Position numbers and translations under genes: made by a program. The notes under the pieces are model-generated. The model made no database searches. It saw only the letters and a list, made by a program, of their open reading frames with translations, and was not told the DNA's origin. A DNA stretch of 64,000 nucleotides from Ypsolopha sequella (Eukaryota > Arthropoda > Insecta > Lepidoptera > Ypsolophidae): assembly GCA_934047225.1 (NCBI GenBank), contig OW203987.1, forward strand, positions 709,501 through 773,500, read 5' to 3'. Positions 10,850 through 21,103 of the stretch are shown here, in pieces; the stretch's first letter is position 1, and the number at the start of each line of letters is the position of its first letter.

Positions 10850-13194
10850 ATTGTGCAACTGTAACATAATTTGAGACATTGGGACGCGAGTGCTTGTTTA
10901 CAAAAAGATACGGGATAGGGCTAAGCGGAAGTACAAAAAAGACTCTTCTGAAGAAAACTTTTTGCACTTCAAGAAACTGCGTAATCACTGTAGTAGAATG
11001 TGTAGGGATTCTAAGAGACGCCACATTCTTGAATCCATTGAAAATTACAATCCTGCACAGGTATGGAAATTTCTTAAAACACTAGTTATCGGCAAATCTT
11101 CTGAATCCATTCCAAGTAACATTGATTTCGATGCACTTAATCAGCATTTCTCCAAATCTCCTGTCACTTTAGAAGACGACACTAAAAATGAAACTCGAAA
11201 CCTAGTTGTACACCTTTCTCCTTCATAACTGCTACTACGAGTGACGTTAAGAAAGCCATTAGCCACATCGTCTAAAGCCGTAGGTGACGATGAAATATGT
11301 TCGCACATGTAATTTACGATTCTGGACGAACTCTTACTTACCATCACCCATATTATGAACTATTCTATATTAACCTGCTCCTTTCTCACTGCCTGGAAAC
11401 AAGCTAACGTCATTCTTTTACCCAAAACATCTAACCCTTCCTCTTTCTCACATTATGGGCCTACCTCAATCCTTCCCATCGTTTCCAAAGTCCTTGAATC
11501 CCTTGTTCATGATCAGCTGACATCTTACCTCTCCAAAAATAACCTACTGAATCCATATCAGTCAGGATTCCGTAGTGGACATAGTACAATTAATGCTCTA
11601 CTTAAGGTTACGGACGATATTCGTTTCGCAATCGATAGCAAACAAGTAACTGTATTAACATTATTAGACTTTAGCAGTGCGTTCAATTGTGTCAACTTTG
11701 ACGTACTGTTAGGGGTCCTAGGCTCTCTTAACGTATCTCCTCTAGAAATAGAATAGTTTGATACCTATCTTCGTGGTCGGCGGCAGTGCATACGCTCTGG
11801 TGATGTTACATCAGGGTGCTGTGAGCTTACTGCTGGCGTTCCTCAAGGTGGCGTTCTCTCTCCTCTCCTGTTTTCAGTTTTTATTAACTCAATTACTGAA
11901 ACTTTATGTTCTCGCTACCATCTCTATGCAGACGATTTGCAGCTTTATCTCCATTTCCCAGTGAATGAAGCAGAGTCCGCAATTAGAAAAATAAATGATG
12001 ATCTTGATAAAATAGAAAAATGGGCGAAATCTTATGGTCTCGTCAATCCAAACAAATCGCAAGCTTTGCTGCTCCGTAGTCCATACATGTTAAGGCAACT
12101 GAATAACTCAACTATACCACCTGTGACAATGAATTGGGTTCCTATTGTGTTTGCTAAAACTGCTAAAAACCTGGGTGTTATATTCGACAGCAGCTTGTCT
12201 TGCTTGAGCTCCTAACATAAATGGAATCAGTAAAAGAGTGTTTGGAGCATTTCATGCTTTGAAGCGCCTTCAGAATTTCTTTCGCTTTAAAACTAAAATG
12301 TCCCTTGCCTAATCTCTTCTTCTTCCCTTGATCAATTATGCCGATGTCTGTTTTCTTGATTCCAATGAAGAGTTGCTAAATAAGCTTGAGCGGCTTCAAA
12401 ATCTGGCTATTCGTTCCAACTATGGCTAACGTAAATTCGACCATGTATCCTGTTTTCGCAAAGAGCTTAAATGGCTCCCTATCCGTTAGCGTCGTCATTT
12501 CCATATCCTTACCCAGCTTTACAGCATTCTCAGTAATCCTTGCTCCCCTTCGTATCATCGTGAACGATTTGAACTTTTGTTGTCTTCTAGGGACAAGCCG
12601 GCTCGTGCACGTACTGTCTCTCTTCTTAAAACTCCTGTGCACAAATCGTGTGCATTCGGCCAGTCTTTCACCGTCGTGGCCATAAGATTATGGAATTCGC
12701 TTCCCCATAACATCAGAGATTGTCCTACACTCGGTATCTTTAAAAACAGAGTGAAAGAGAGTGTACTACCTTTCAACTCCATGAGTATCTGTAGATAGCA
12801 CAATATTTATTTTAACTATTGTTATGTATTTTTATCTTATTTATTGTAAATATTAGGTATGTAAGTAAATATGTTTATTGTTTAAATAGTTACTTAATTA
12901 TTATTTATGTAGGTAGTTATTTATAATCATAAGGTGTAAGTATATTAACATATTTTAGTGTACACCTATATACGTCTACTTTTTATTATGACTATTATTT
13001 ATCAATCCGGGTTTGCTGGAAGAAATCTCTTTTTAGAGATAAGCTCGCCTATGTACATGATATATCTAATAACTTTGTAAAAATTATTTGTTTATTTTGT
13101 GTACAATAAAGAATATGAATATGAATACGAAGTGAGTTTTGTAATAGTTTTGCACGAGTGTCCCAATATCTAATTATGTTCAGTTGCACACAAT
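10850..13194. mobile_element. Imperfect inverted repeats enclosing a decayed non-LTR element
   Basis: 10850-10893 and the reverse complement of 13152-13194 share the order attgtg, caactg, aacataatt and attgggac with small gaps, about 80% by eye. They sit just outside the reverse transcriptase pseudogene and its 3' tail. Non-LTR elements do not carry terminal inverted repeats, so this is either an older TIR element interrupted by the retroelement or a coincidental pair of family copies. Confidence 0.5.
10885..12798 (+). pseudogene. Non-LTR retrotransposon reverse transcriptase, decayed
   Basis: In order it shows a basic linker (10890-11228), then SILPIVSKVLESLVHDQL, NPYQSGFRSGHST, LTLLDFSSAFN (motif A), AGVPQGGVLSPLLF, YADD at 11925-11936 (the catalytic motif), a thumb-like stretch, and a C-terminal part reading LRLWNSLP-type sequence. 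Most of it lies in one frame, broken by stops at 11226-11228 and 11754-11756 plus frameshifts near 11229-11354 and after 12215. The endonuclease half is absent, so the copy is also 5'-truncated. The 3' untranslated region continues to about 13131, ending in 'acaataaagaatatgaatat'. Motifs fit the Jockey/CR1-like groups; the clade is not settled. A piece of the same 3' region recurs at 17700-17800. Confidence 0.9.
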
Positions 13195-13233
13195 ACTTTA
13201 TATAGGACTATTAAAAATATCGTCTTTATTTAT

Positions 13234-13345
13234 AACTAGCTGTTGCCCGCGACTTCGTCCACGTGTAAGAAGATAATTCGGCCACAGAGTAATCTCTTGG
13301 GAATCCTGCGGTAAAAAGTATCCCTGTTTTAAGTTGGATAATAAG
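13234..13345 (-). mobile_element. Lepidopteran SINE-like repeat, antisense
   Basis: 'agctgttgcccgcgacttcg' is the reverse complement of the usual 3' end. 'ggtaaaaagtatccctgttt' further right matches the 'ggataaaaagtatcctatgt'-type interior of the same family. Confidence 0.65.
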
Positions 13346-13696
13346 TTATGGAACAGTGATCTCCTTTCCTTCTTTCTGTACAATTCATGTCTCACTGCTG
13401 AGGATCGTACAGTGGTACCGGGTTGTACTCTTTTATTATATGTATTGATTTGCCCCCCTAAGCATAGTTTCTTATCTTTTGTAAATATTCGGTATAGGGG
13501 TAATTGTTACATTATTATGTAAATCTCAATCTATTAGCGCCGCTAAATAGGTACCTATTACCTCCCTCCCCGCCCCCCGCACACCTCCACTTCACTAGCG
13601 ATCTTTTGTTGAGGTCTACAGAAGACCATTGTCTGAATAACTTTCAAGAGCTACTTGAAACCCAAGGCTTTGCTTTGGATAGCGGACTCGAAAAAT
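13346..13696. other. Non-coding stretch, no gene recognised
   Basis: It contains a pyrimidine-rich run near 13560-13590. No family motif is visible in any frame. Confidence 0.5.
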
Positions 13697-13941
13697 ATAA
13701 GGTAAAATACCAATCAGCTATTGGGCGCTTGATAACGTGTTAAACATAAGGTAAAATACCAATCAGCTATTGGGCGCTTGATAACGTGTTAAATATAAGG
13801 TAAAATACCAATCAGCTATTGGGCGCTTGATAACGTGTTAAATATAAGGTAAAATACCAATCAGCTATTGGGCGCTTGATAACGTGTTAAATATAAGGTA
13901 AAATACCAATCAGCTATTGGGCGCTTGATAACGTGTTAAAA
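13697..13941. repeat. Short tandem array, 49-bp unit, 5 copies
   Basis: Units containing 'taccaatcagctattgggcg' recur every 49 bp with almost no divergence (one variant site, aacat or aatat), indicating recent expansion. Confidence 0.95.
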
Positions 13942-14245
13942 TGTATATCTCAGAATTATATTCAGAGAAGATAAAATAATTTAAATTCTGGCGACGTTTT
14001 ATTCGATAGATTCAAATTATCAAATTTACTGTTACCCTCAATTATTTCTATTGTTACCTAATCTCATTAACCCATGAAAGGTCGGACTAGTTAACATTCT
14101 CTCCGTGGAATAGACAAAAGTTATATTTAATTGAAAATCTAACTAGCTGTTAACCAATGATTAAACGTGGCCCAAAACATAATTCAAATAATTTAGTTTA
14201 GGTTACAAACTTTATATCTAGAGTGAACCACAGAACACCCAGAGT
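13942..14245. other. AT-rich stretch, nothing recognised
   Basis: No repeat, RNA or coding signal is visible. Confidence 0.5.
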
Positions 14246-14387
14246 GTACAAATTCAAATAGTTTATTTTGTAAAGTAGGTACACACAATATGCTTTTTAC
14301 GAGTCAAATTTAATCTTATAAATAAAATAATTAATTAAATAATAAACATACATGAACTAAATTAAAGGTTTATTAAATTTATGCAGC
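14246..14387 (-). mobile_element. Dispersed repeat, 3' end of a probable non-LTR element (copy B)
   Basis: It is the reverse-complement partner of 5399-5556, sharing the 'aaataaactatttgaattt' tail and the interior words in the same order at roughly 80% identity by eye. Confidence 0.7.
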
Positions 14388-14470
14388 AATCTGCATGCAT
14401 ATATACGATTCAAATAACGGGTAAAATCTATAACTAAACAAGGTGAAAACTAATCAACCACCCGAACCCA

Positions 14471-15714
14471 TACCGGAGGCGTATTGCCAGACTGTATATT
14501 ACCATAGACACGGGTTGCTCTGTACTCGTAGGTAATTAGTTTGCTTTGATAAATGAAGAGCATCATACATACCAGCACAGACAACCTCTGTGTTGAAATA
14601 CATTTTGCTTTAAAATATTGGAGCAAAACACATACGAGTACTCTTTAGTCCGGTGCGGTACGTAATATGGCGTCAATAGTTGTTAGCATAAGTACATGCG
14701 AGTACAGAAAATAGCATATCTCTTACTTCTCTGTGATGCACTGATGTGCCTCTCTTTTCACTCACTACCTACCGCATCACTGTTCCCTTTGCTAGTGACC
14801 GTAACCCAATTATCTGTTTTTAAGCTGACATCCTGACTGCCTCATCGCCAAACAATATAATGATAATCAGACTACTGGCTATACTAGTTGGAAATACTAG
14901 TTGGCGTTTATGTTACATAATAGTTTAACTAGAAATTGTAAACAGAATACCATATATATAATTTTTAGAAACTTTGAGAGGTGTCAACAGCCTGATAAAG
15001 TATAATTTATGATTATGTCGTATATGTGTAGCTAAATTAAGTTATGTATTAAGGTTACAGTGAAATTGTATATAATTAATAAAGAATTCTGAAAATGAAA
15101 TCAATCATTGATAATCAGAAAGTCAAACAATGTTTTAAGTCATATCTAAACCCCAAAACAAGCCAAAAACTACAATATTCAAAGATTAAATTTTTTAAGG
15201 TCAAAGAAAATTGTTAAAAATTAATATGTATACCCATGCCATATTACAGCTTTTTAGTACTAAGAGTCTCTGAGCTAAGCCACGGACAGACAGACAGACA
15301 GATGGACATGGCAAAATTATAAAAGTTCCTTGCTAAAGTACGGAACCTTAATAAAAAAGATCAACCAAATGCGCACGAACAAGACAGGATTTAGAGGATC
15401 ACAGGATTTACATGGTTTAGAAGAACTCATTATTGAACCAATTTCATTTATTTTTAAAAAATTGACATTTTTCCATTACAATTGTGTTTCGACGAGCTTA
15501 TTTGAAATTAATTAATTTTTAACACGCCAAATCCTTTACTCTGCACTCGTACATAGTCTGCTTTGGAAATGACGAGCATAATATATAGCTGTACTAATAC
15601 AGAGAATGTCTGTGTTGAAATACATTTTGCTCTTTATATTAACTGACACAACGCGGTCCAACACAGACTATGGATGTCTGTGGTAATATACAGTCTGGCA
15701 TTACGCATACCGGA
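14471..15714. mobile_element. Candidate TIR element with subterminal direct repeats
   Basis: 14471-14510 and the reverse complement of 15675-15714 match well ('gccagactgtatattacca'). Just inside each end lies a ~90-bp sequence, at about 14518-14610 and 15538-15632, in direct orientation, both finishing 'tgtgttgaaatacattttgc'. The interior has no coding motif. A pair of solo repeats in opposite orientation is the alternative. Confidence 0.5.
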
Positions 15715-15807
15715 GACCCGGCCAGCGACCAGGAACAAGGTTTAATGGTCCTTTTAATCGAAATCACAAAGAAAACTGCTCCCACTCATACTGGACTAGT
15801 TTAAATA

Positions 15808-15862
15808 CAAATATATATATATATATGTATTGCTCCAATATATATGTATATATATATATAGG
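15808..15862. repeat. AT dinucleotide tract inside a small inverted repeat
   Basis: Two (AT)n runs flank 'gtattgctccaatatatatg'. 'tgctcc' and 'ggagca' bracket the tract and can pair. Confidence 0.75.
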
Positions 15863-15869
15863 AGCAGTA

Positions 15870-16284
15870 TAGAATAGAAAAAAAAGAACCTTTTCGAAAT
15901 TCACATGACGGAAACTCTCACTTTAGAAAGTCTGGTTTTTGGAAAAGCCAGTTTATGTTTATTTCTGGTTTCTTTAAGTTTCTCTTGGTTTCTCTAAGCA
16001 ATAAAGCCGTGAAATTGTACTATGTATTTGATATGTTTGTCCTTTATATTTTTATGGTGTACAATAAAGAATATGTTATTTTATTCTTATGTCCTAATAA
16101 ACTTTAAATGAAATAATTCTACAGAGTAAACCACACAAGACGCAAGAAATTAAATAAATAGGCTTGTTTTCAATATTATGACGGGGAATATTTCCGCCGT
16201 TTTCACGCTTTTGTTTGTATTTTTATATTCTACTCTTGTACTGAGATGTCACAGGCAAAAACATCAACTTTTTACTATGTAATT
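15870..16284. other. Non-coding stretch with a retroelement tail
   Basis: 'gtgtacaataaagaatatg' near 16059-16078 matches the 3' tail of the non-LTR element ending at 13131. No coding remnant is attached. Confidence 0.45.
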
Positions 16285-16610
16285 TTGATTTTAACCGCTT
16301 TCAAATTTAACTGCAGTCATTCACTAAAAAGTTTAAAATTATGATTTACTGACCGATAGTACCGAAATAACACTTTTGCCGACTTCTTTCTTCCTCAAGC
16401 ATATATTATGTTCTCTAGAAGTCGGCGCCCTCATATTTGTTTTTATATCGTAGTAGGGAAATACGTCGACTTCTATGTTTCAGGAAGAAATAAATAGGCA
16501 AAAGTGTTATTTTGGTATCATCGGTCAGTATTTAATTATTTTTAACTTTTTCGCGCATGACGCAGTCACATTTGAATTAGGTTACTAATTTTTTAAAGTT
16601 AATTTTATTT
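16285..16610. mobile_element. Palindromic (foldback) MITE, copy 1
   Basis: The two halves are inverted copies. The left half carries ctgcagtcattcact, aaaaagtt, gaccgatagtaccgaaataa, then cttttgccgacttcttt. The right half has the same words in reverse complement order. Two further copies lie at 19500-19850 and 23800-24130. It carries no coding sequence. Confidence 0.85.
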
Positions 16611-17225
16611 TACAATTTTAGTGTTGATGGGTTAAGCTGTGATAACGCGTTGTCGATATAAAACGAAGGTCAATTAAGTATTACAGGGCATTACTTGAAA
16701 ATATTATTTTCAAGTAATGTCTTGTAATCAGCACCCTAACACAAACTGATTGCCGCAATCTCAAGTTATGTGCTGTCGTCCGTTGAGGAGTTATATGATG
16801 ATGAAGCCAGGATCGAAGGTCAGGTGGGTATTCTGATAATTTCCAAGGATTGTCCAGCAAATAGCACCCTAACACAGTGATTGCCGCAATCTCGAGTAAT
16901 GTTCTCTTATCTGTTGAGGAGTTCTATGGTGATATATAAGGCATTATATTGAAGGTCAGGTGGAGGTATGACAATTTCCAAGTAATAACAAAAGTTAAGT
17001 ACAAAGCGATTGCTTAAATTTTGAGTGCTATGCTGTCATTTTCTAAAGAGTTCTATTGCCTATCTCGTAAGACCTTCATAAAATCATGGAAACTAGCACA
17101 TTCTTGAAACAAAAAATAAATCATTTAAATCGGTTCATAAATGATGGAGTTATGGAGTAACATACCAAAAAAAAACAGTCGAATTGAAAACCTCTTCCTT
17201 TTTTGAAGACGGAAAAAAAATGAAA
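16611..17225. repeat. Left arm of a long inverted repeat, built of ~165-bp subrepeats
   Basis: Read forward, this arm contains gttgatgggttaa, agcaccctaacaca, gattgccgcaatctc, gttgaggagttatatg, gaaggtcaggtgg and gataatttccaag, with the middle words recurring two to three times. It ends at 'acagtcgaattgaaaacctc'. The reverse complement of 18715-19460 carries the same words in the same order. I know no coding function for this sequence. Confidence 0.8.
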
Positions 17226-17699
17226 AACCTAGGACGTATAATAAAATTACGTATAATGTTTTGTTTACATACCATGTTTTATTAAATTTTACAATAATCT
17301 ACCCACTTTAATGGGATAAAATTATACTTACGCGTGAAAAGAAACATTTCTTGTTCCGCCGCTACAATTTTGAAGAACAATATTAAATTTCTCTTCGAGC
17401 ACTCCTATCACACCATATCACACTGACAACACGATATCTTGTACCCTGAAATTCAGGGCCTGAATACAATTCAGAGTACGTGGCCAGCCAGAGGGGTAAG
17501 GCGAACATGGTCAACGTTTCGGGTCCATTTCGTCCTAGTGTAAATGTCACCAATCTGTCTTTATATAAGTACTATATGTCAAATATATATCTAATTTTAA
17601 AATTCGACTGAAATATATAGGTATCGATAATAATTATTACTTTTTCATTTATATTTGTATGTAATCAAATCAGTGTTTCAAAATACTTATTTTAATGAA

Positions 17700-17800
17700 A
17701 TTTCCCTTTCCCGCTTAGGTTTCCTGGAAGAAATCTCTTTTTAGATATAAGCTCGCCTGTGTACATAAGTATTTTTAATATATTGTCTTAACTAAAGAAT
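17700..17800 (+). mobile_element. Fragment of a non-LTR 3' untranslated region
   Basis: 'ctggaagaaatctcttttta' followed by 'ataagctcgcctgtgtaca' matches 13016-13056 in the 3' region of the reverse transcriptase pseudogene, so it is a second truncated copy of that family. Confidence 0.65.
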
Positions 17801-18059
17801 GTGTGATAAACAAGACCATTTTTATCTGTCGAAATGACAGATAACATACAGAGCCACAAACTTATCTGTCACGGTGGGCCAAACAAAAATGGCTTCTATA
17901 TTCACTGTATGACAGTTTTCGCCACCAAAACAGGTAAGTTTGTGACTTGTATACGAATACGATGCACAGATCATTGGAAATTATTTGCCCGTTGCACACT
18001 TCATCGCTGCGGACACATTGCCCTTGATAAACGCGACACTTGTACAAGTCAAGTCAAGT
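17801..18059. other. Unrecognised segment at the centre of the long inverted repeat
   Basis: A + strand frame of 90 codons (17834-18106) is open but has no motif I recognise. Short inverted words (ttatctgtc/gacagataa at 17822-17845) suggest non-coding repeat DNA, so I do not call a gene. Confidence 0.4.
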
Positions 18060-18248
18060 TTTCACGAAAGAATTCTCCTGTCAAAGTACTTGTTGTTAAA
18101 ATATAAAGAAGTCCCCTGTCAAAGTACTTATTTTCATAAAATTAAGACGAAAATGCTTTAAACCGCGGAAATTCTTTCGTGAAAAGAATGCATTTTCGTC
18201 TTTATATTTTGACAATAAGTACTTTGACAGGGGAATTCTTGCGTGAAA
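18060..18248. mobile_element. Inverted-repeat MITE with 49-bp arms
   Basis: 18060-18108 and 18200-18248 are inverted copies matching at 45 of 49 positions. The left half contains an internal partial duplication of 'cctgtcaaagtactt'. A second, inner hairpin (gacgaaaatgc) nests inside. Confidence 0.85.
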
Positions 18249-18263
18249 CGCACTCCACTCGTA

Positions 18264-18437
18264 CCCTGCGGTCCGAAATAGAATTATATCGCTATAATCG
18301 ATTACGAAAGTATGAACCCTGCGTTCCGAAATAGAATTATATCGCTAAAATCGATTACGAAAGTATGAAGTGAATGGCTTATGATCCATTTTAATTCTAT
18401 TACGGACCGCAGGGGAAGTGAATGGCTTATAATCATG
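18264..18437. mobile_element. 98-bp CCCTGCG TIR element inserted into another copy of itself
   Basis: A complete copy spans 18317-18414, beginning ccctgcgttccgaaatagaa and ending with the complement, cgcaggg. It interrupts a second copy whose left part is 18264-18316 and whose right part resumes after 18414 with 'gaagtgaatggcttat'. The trinucleotide GAA is present on both sides of the inner copy but once in the uninterrupted element, consistent with a 3-bp target duplication. An inverted copy lies at 20672-20769. Confidence 0.75.
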
Positions 18438-18714
18438 GATGTATACCTAAACTGGATTGTGCACTGAAGGATGTTACGCGTAGAAAAATAGACTCTATGT
18501 CATACACTTAAAAGTTATTTTATTATGACATAATCAACTAGAGAAAACGTGCCGAGCGGGACAATAAACAGTCGATGCCCGTGTCCTACTCGCACAGTTG
18601 CCATCACAAAAAAAAACAAATTGCGATGGTAGGCTTGAGTTTTTCACGATTTAGTTTTTCAACGACTTTATAGTATTTAGCTTTTAGTAAATACTTGTTC
18701 ATGACATTTCTTTT

Positions 18715-19460
18715 TTTTAACCGACTTAAAAAAAAGAAGAGTATCTCAATTCGACTGTATTTTTTTTGGGGTATGTTATTCCTTATCTCCGTCAATTCTG
18801 AACTGAGCTGAATGATTCTTTTTTTGTTTGGAAAAATTTCCTTCAAATTTCCCATTTTAAGATTGACCATGATCTGATGAAAGTTTTCAGAGATAGGCAG
18901 TGGAACGCCTCAGAAAGTAACAGCGTATCACTTGATATTAAGGAAATCGCTTTGTACTACGATGTTAATCGCAGAGTATTACTTGGAAATTGTCAATCTT
19001 CCACCTGACCTTCGATCCTGGTCTTATTAAGTCATTACCATAGAACTCTTTAACGAATGAGAGCACTTAAATCGAGATTGCGGCAATCACTTTGGTAGGG
19101 TGCTGATTGTCGGGCATTTCCTGGAAATTATCACAATACCCACCTGACCTTCCATCCTGGCTTCACCACCATAGAACTCTTTAACGAAAGACAGCATACC
19201 ACTCAAGATTAAGGCAATCGCTTTGTATTAGGATATTGATTGCCGAGTACTACTTGTAAATTGTAATTTCTCCACCTGAACTTTGATCTTGGCCTCATTA
19301 CCATAGAACTCCTCAACGGGTGACAGCACATAACTTGAGATTACGGCAATCAGTTTGTATTAGGGTGCTGATTACAGGGTATTTATTAAATATAACCAAT
19401 TATTACTTGTCCTTCGTTCTATATCAACAGCGCGTTTACAAGAACTATCCACATTACACA
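18715..19460. repeat. Right arm of the long inverted repeat (four ~165-bp subrepeats)
   Basis: In this orientation the unit reads cacctgacctt, gatcctg, ccatagaactc, agattgcggcaatc, then tagggtgctgatt. About four diverged units are present. The arm begins with 'aattcgactgtattttttt', the counterpart of the left arm's inner edge, and ends before the MITE at 19500. A single unit also occurs at about 23665-23750. Confidence 0.8.
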
Positions 19461-19499
19461 ATTTGACCCGTCAACACAAAAAAATGTAAAATAATAAAC

Positions 19500-19850
19500 T
19501 TTTAACAAAAAATAGTAACCGACTTTAAATGTAACTGCAGCCATTCGCAAAAAAGTTAAAAATAATTATAAAATGACCGATGGTACTGAAATAACACTTT
19601 TTCCGACTTCTTTGTTCCTGAAAAATATGTTCTTTAAAAGTCACCGCGTTCCCTTGGTTATAGCAACACAGAAACTAATATAAGAGCGCCGACTTCTAGA
19701 GAACATATTTTTCAGGAAGAAAGAAGGCGGAAAAAGTGTTATTTCGGTACCATCGGTCATTTTATAATTATTTTAAGCTTTTTAGCGAATGGCTGCAGTT
19801 ACATTTGAAGTCCGTCACAATTTTTTTGTTAGGTTTATTTATGTTTTACA
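19500..19850. mobile_element. Palindromic (foldback) MITE, copy 2
   Basis: It has the same inverted halves as 16285-16610: gaccgatggtactgaaataa on the left and ttatttcggtaccatcggtc on the right, around a centre with 'gccgacttctagagaaca'. It bounds the right side of the long inverted repeat as copy 1 bounds the left. Confidence 0.85.
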
Positions 19851-20002
19851 TTTAGTTTGATCCGTAAATGTAAGATCAATCATTCCTTAATAAAGTTGGG
19901 ATTATTCTTATGCTTGCGAACTGGTAACCTTTTTATCTAAAAATGGCGCCACGGCCGTGACATTTGAAAACAAAATTGTAAAATTAATATTTTTTTGCAA
20001 AA

Positions 20003-20289
20003 ATGGTTAAAGCATGCAGCGTGAAGGGCTGCAGAAGCCAAATTTTTGGGAATTGTGGGATATCGTTTCATAGGTAAGGCATAATTACAACGTTTTCTCG
20101 AAGAAATGATACATGTTTACTTTAGTACCGCTAGAGTAACCATGATATTGGGTTTTACATTACAGTCTTCCAAAAACTGAAAATATCCGAAGAAAATAGT
20201 TAGAAGTTTTAGGAAGCGAAGTAAAGTGCAAAAATCCAGTAGTCTGCAGCCGCCATTTTAAAGCAGAAGACTTTAAACCAATAAAATAA
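20003..20289 (+). pseudogene. Two-exon THAP (C2CH zinc finger) domain gene, nonsense-disabled
   Basis: Exon 1 (20003-20073) encodes MVKACSVKGC, RSQIFGNC and GISFH, then a GTAAGG donor. After an intron ending in TACAG at 20165, exon 2 (20166-20289) continues in frame with LPKTENIRRK, a TAG stop at 20197-20199, then LEVLGSEV, NPVVCSRHF and KAEDFKPIK before TAA. Cys-x4-Cys, the GxSFHxxP junction and the C-x2-H-F motif at the expected distance define a THAP DNA-binding domain, found in P-element-type transposases and THAP transcription factors. The stop occupies the position where THAP domains have an invariant Trp (TGG to TAG). No transposase body follows. A TIR end (20440-20483) lies 150 bp downstream, suggesting it came from a transposon. 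Confidence 0.8.
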
Positions 20290-20439
20290 ATGTTTTGAAT
20301 ACGGTTTTTACTACCTACGTGGTCTCAATCAATTATTTTTAAATATGGTTACCCTACTTAGACAGAGATGAAATAATCTAGTATGACTTCTCGTTCTTCA
20401 CGTTTTTTGAAACAAGTACTCAGTCCTGTTAGGGTATAG

Positions 20440-20483
20440 GTCCATGCTTATAATCCATTGTAATTCTATTTCGGAACGCAGGG
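20440..20483. mobile_element. Solo right end of a CCCTGCG TIR element
   Basis: 'ttataatccattgtaattct' followed by 'atttcggaacgcaggg' equals the terminal 44 bp of the 98-bp element at 20672-20769 (reverse complement). Its partner could be the ccctgcgg end at 18264, which would enclose the THAP exons in a 2.2-kb unit. Confidence 0.6.
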
Positions 20484-20671
20484 AAAGACTTTTCTGGGGC
20501 ACGTTCATAAACTAGAGGTCGCGACACGGGTTCTATTGCCACCTCTGTCGCACGCGTTCAAAATTGTAAACGCTATCCTGCTGTCAGTGTTGGAACCTGA
20601 CGAAAGTGTTAATTAATGAACGGGGGTTTGGGTACTCGGTCATCGGTCTTAAGAACGGAATGACAGTCTCA

Positions 20672-20769
20672 CCCTGCGGTCCGTAATAGAATTACAATGG
20701 ATCATAAGCCATTCACTTCATACTTTCGTAATCGATTTTAGCGATATAATTCTATTTCGGAACGCAGGG
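20672..20769. mobile_element. 98-bp CCCTGCG TIR element, intact copy
   Basis: It begins ccctgcggtccgtaatagaa and ends with the near-complement finishing cgcaggg. It is the inverted counterpart of 18317-18414, with the same length and interior words (aatggatcataagccattc). It is too small to code for anything. Confidence 0.8.
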
Positions 20770-20942
20770 TAAATCGGACCGTTCATTTAAGTGTTTCCAC
20801 ATCTAGGGATTAGCCTTTTTTCGTGGCATAGAGCTATTTAATAGTTTTAGGGATTTAGGGGTAAAATATAACATAAAACTCATAATCCCAACTTAAGATA
20901 GACCGCGCCATTTATTTGTAATCAGCTTTCGTTTCTTACCAT

Positions 20943-21103
20943 GAGCGTAGCCAGGGGCTACCCTTTGGGGGTTCTTACAATTTTTCTTACAAACATATCG
21001 ATATTATTTTAATTTCATACACTTTTTTGTCGTTTTATTTTCTTGAAACCCCCCCCCCCCCCCCCCCCCCCCCCCGCTCCCCCGATACAGCCTGGCTACG
21101 CTC
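20943..21103. mobile_element. Short TIR repeat (gagcgtagccagg) with a 27-C homopolymer
   Basis: 'gagcgtagccagg' at 20943-20955 and its complement at 21091-21103 bound a 161-bp repeat of a type I recall as common in insects. A run of 27 C residues occupies 21049-21075; its length is likely to be unreliable in assembly and polymorphic. Confidence 0.7.

Noticed and set aside
17480..17535. Possible fifth copy of the RPDG-domain retroelement
   Set aside because: 'gccagccagaggggtaa' and 'tggtcaacgtttcgggt' resemble the QRGN and VNVSG motifs, but in the wrong order and without supporting flanks.
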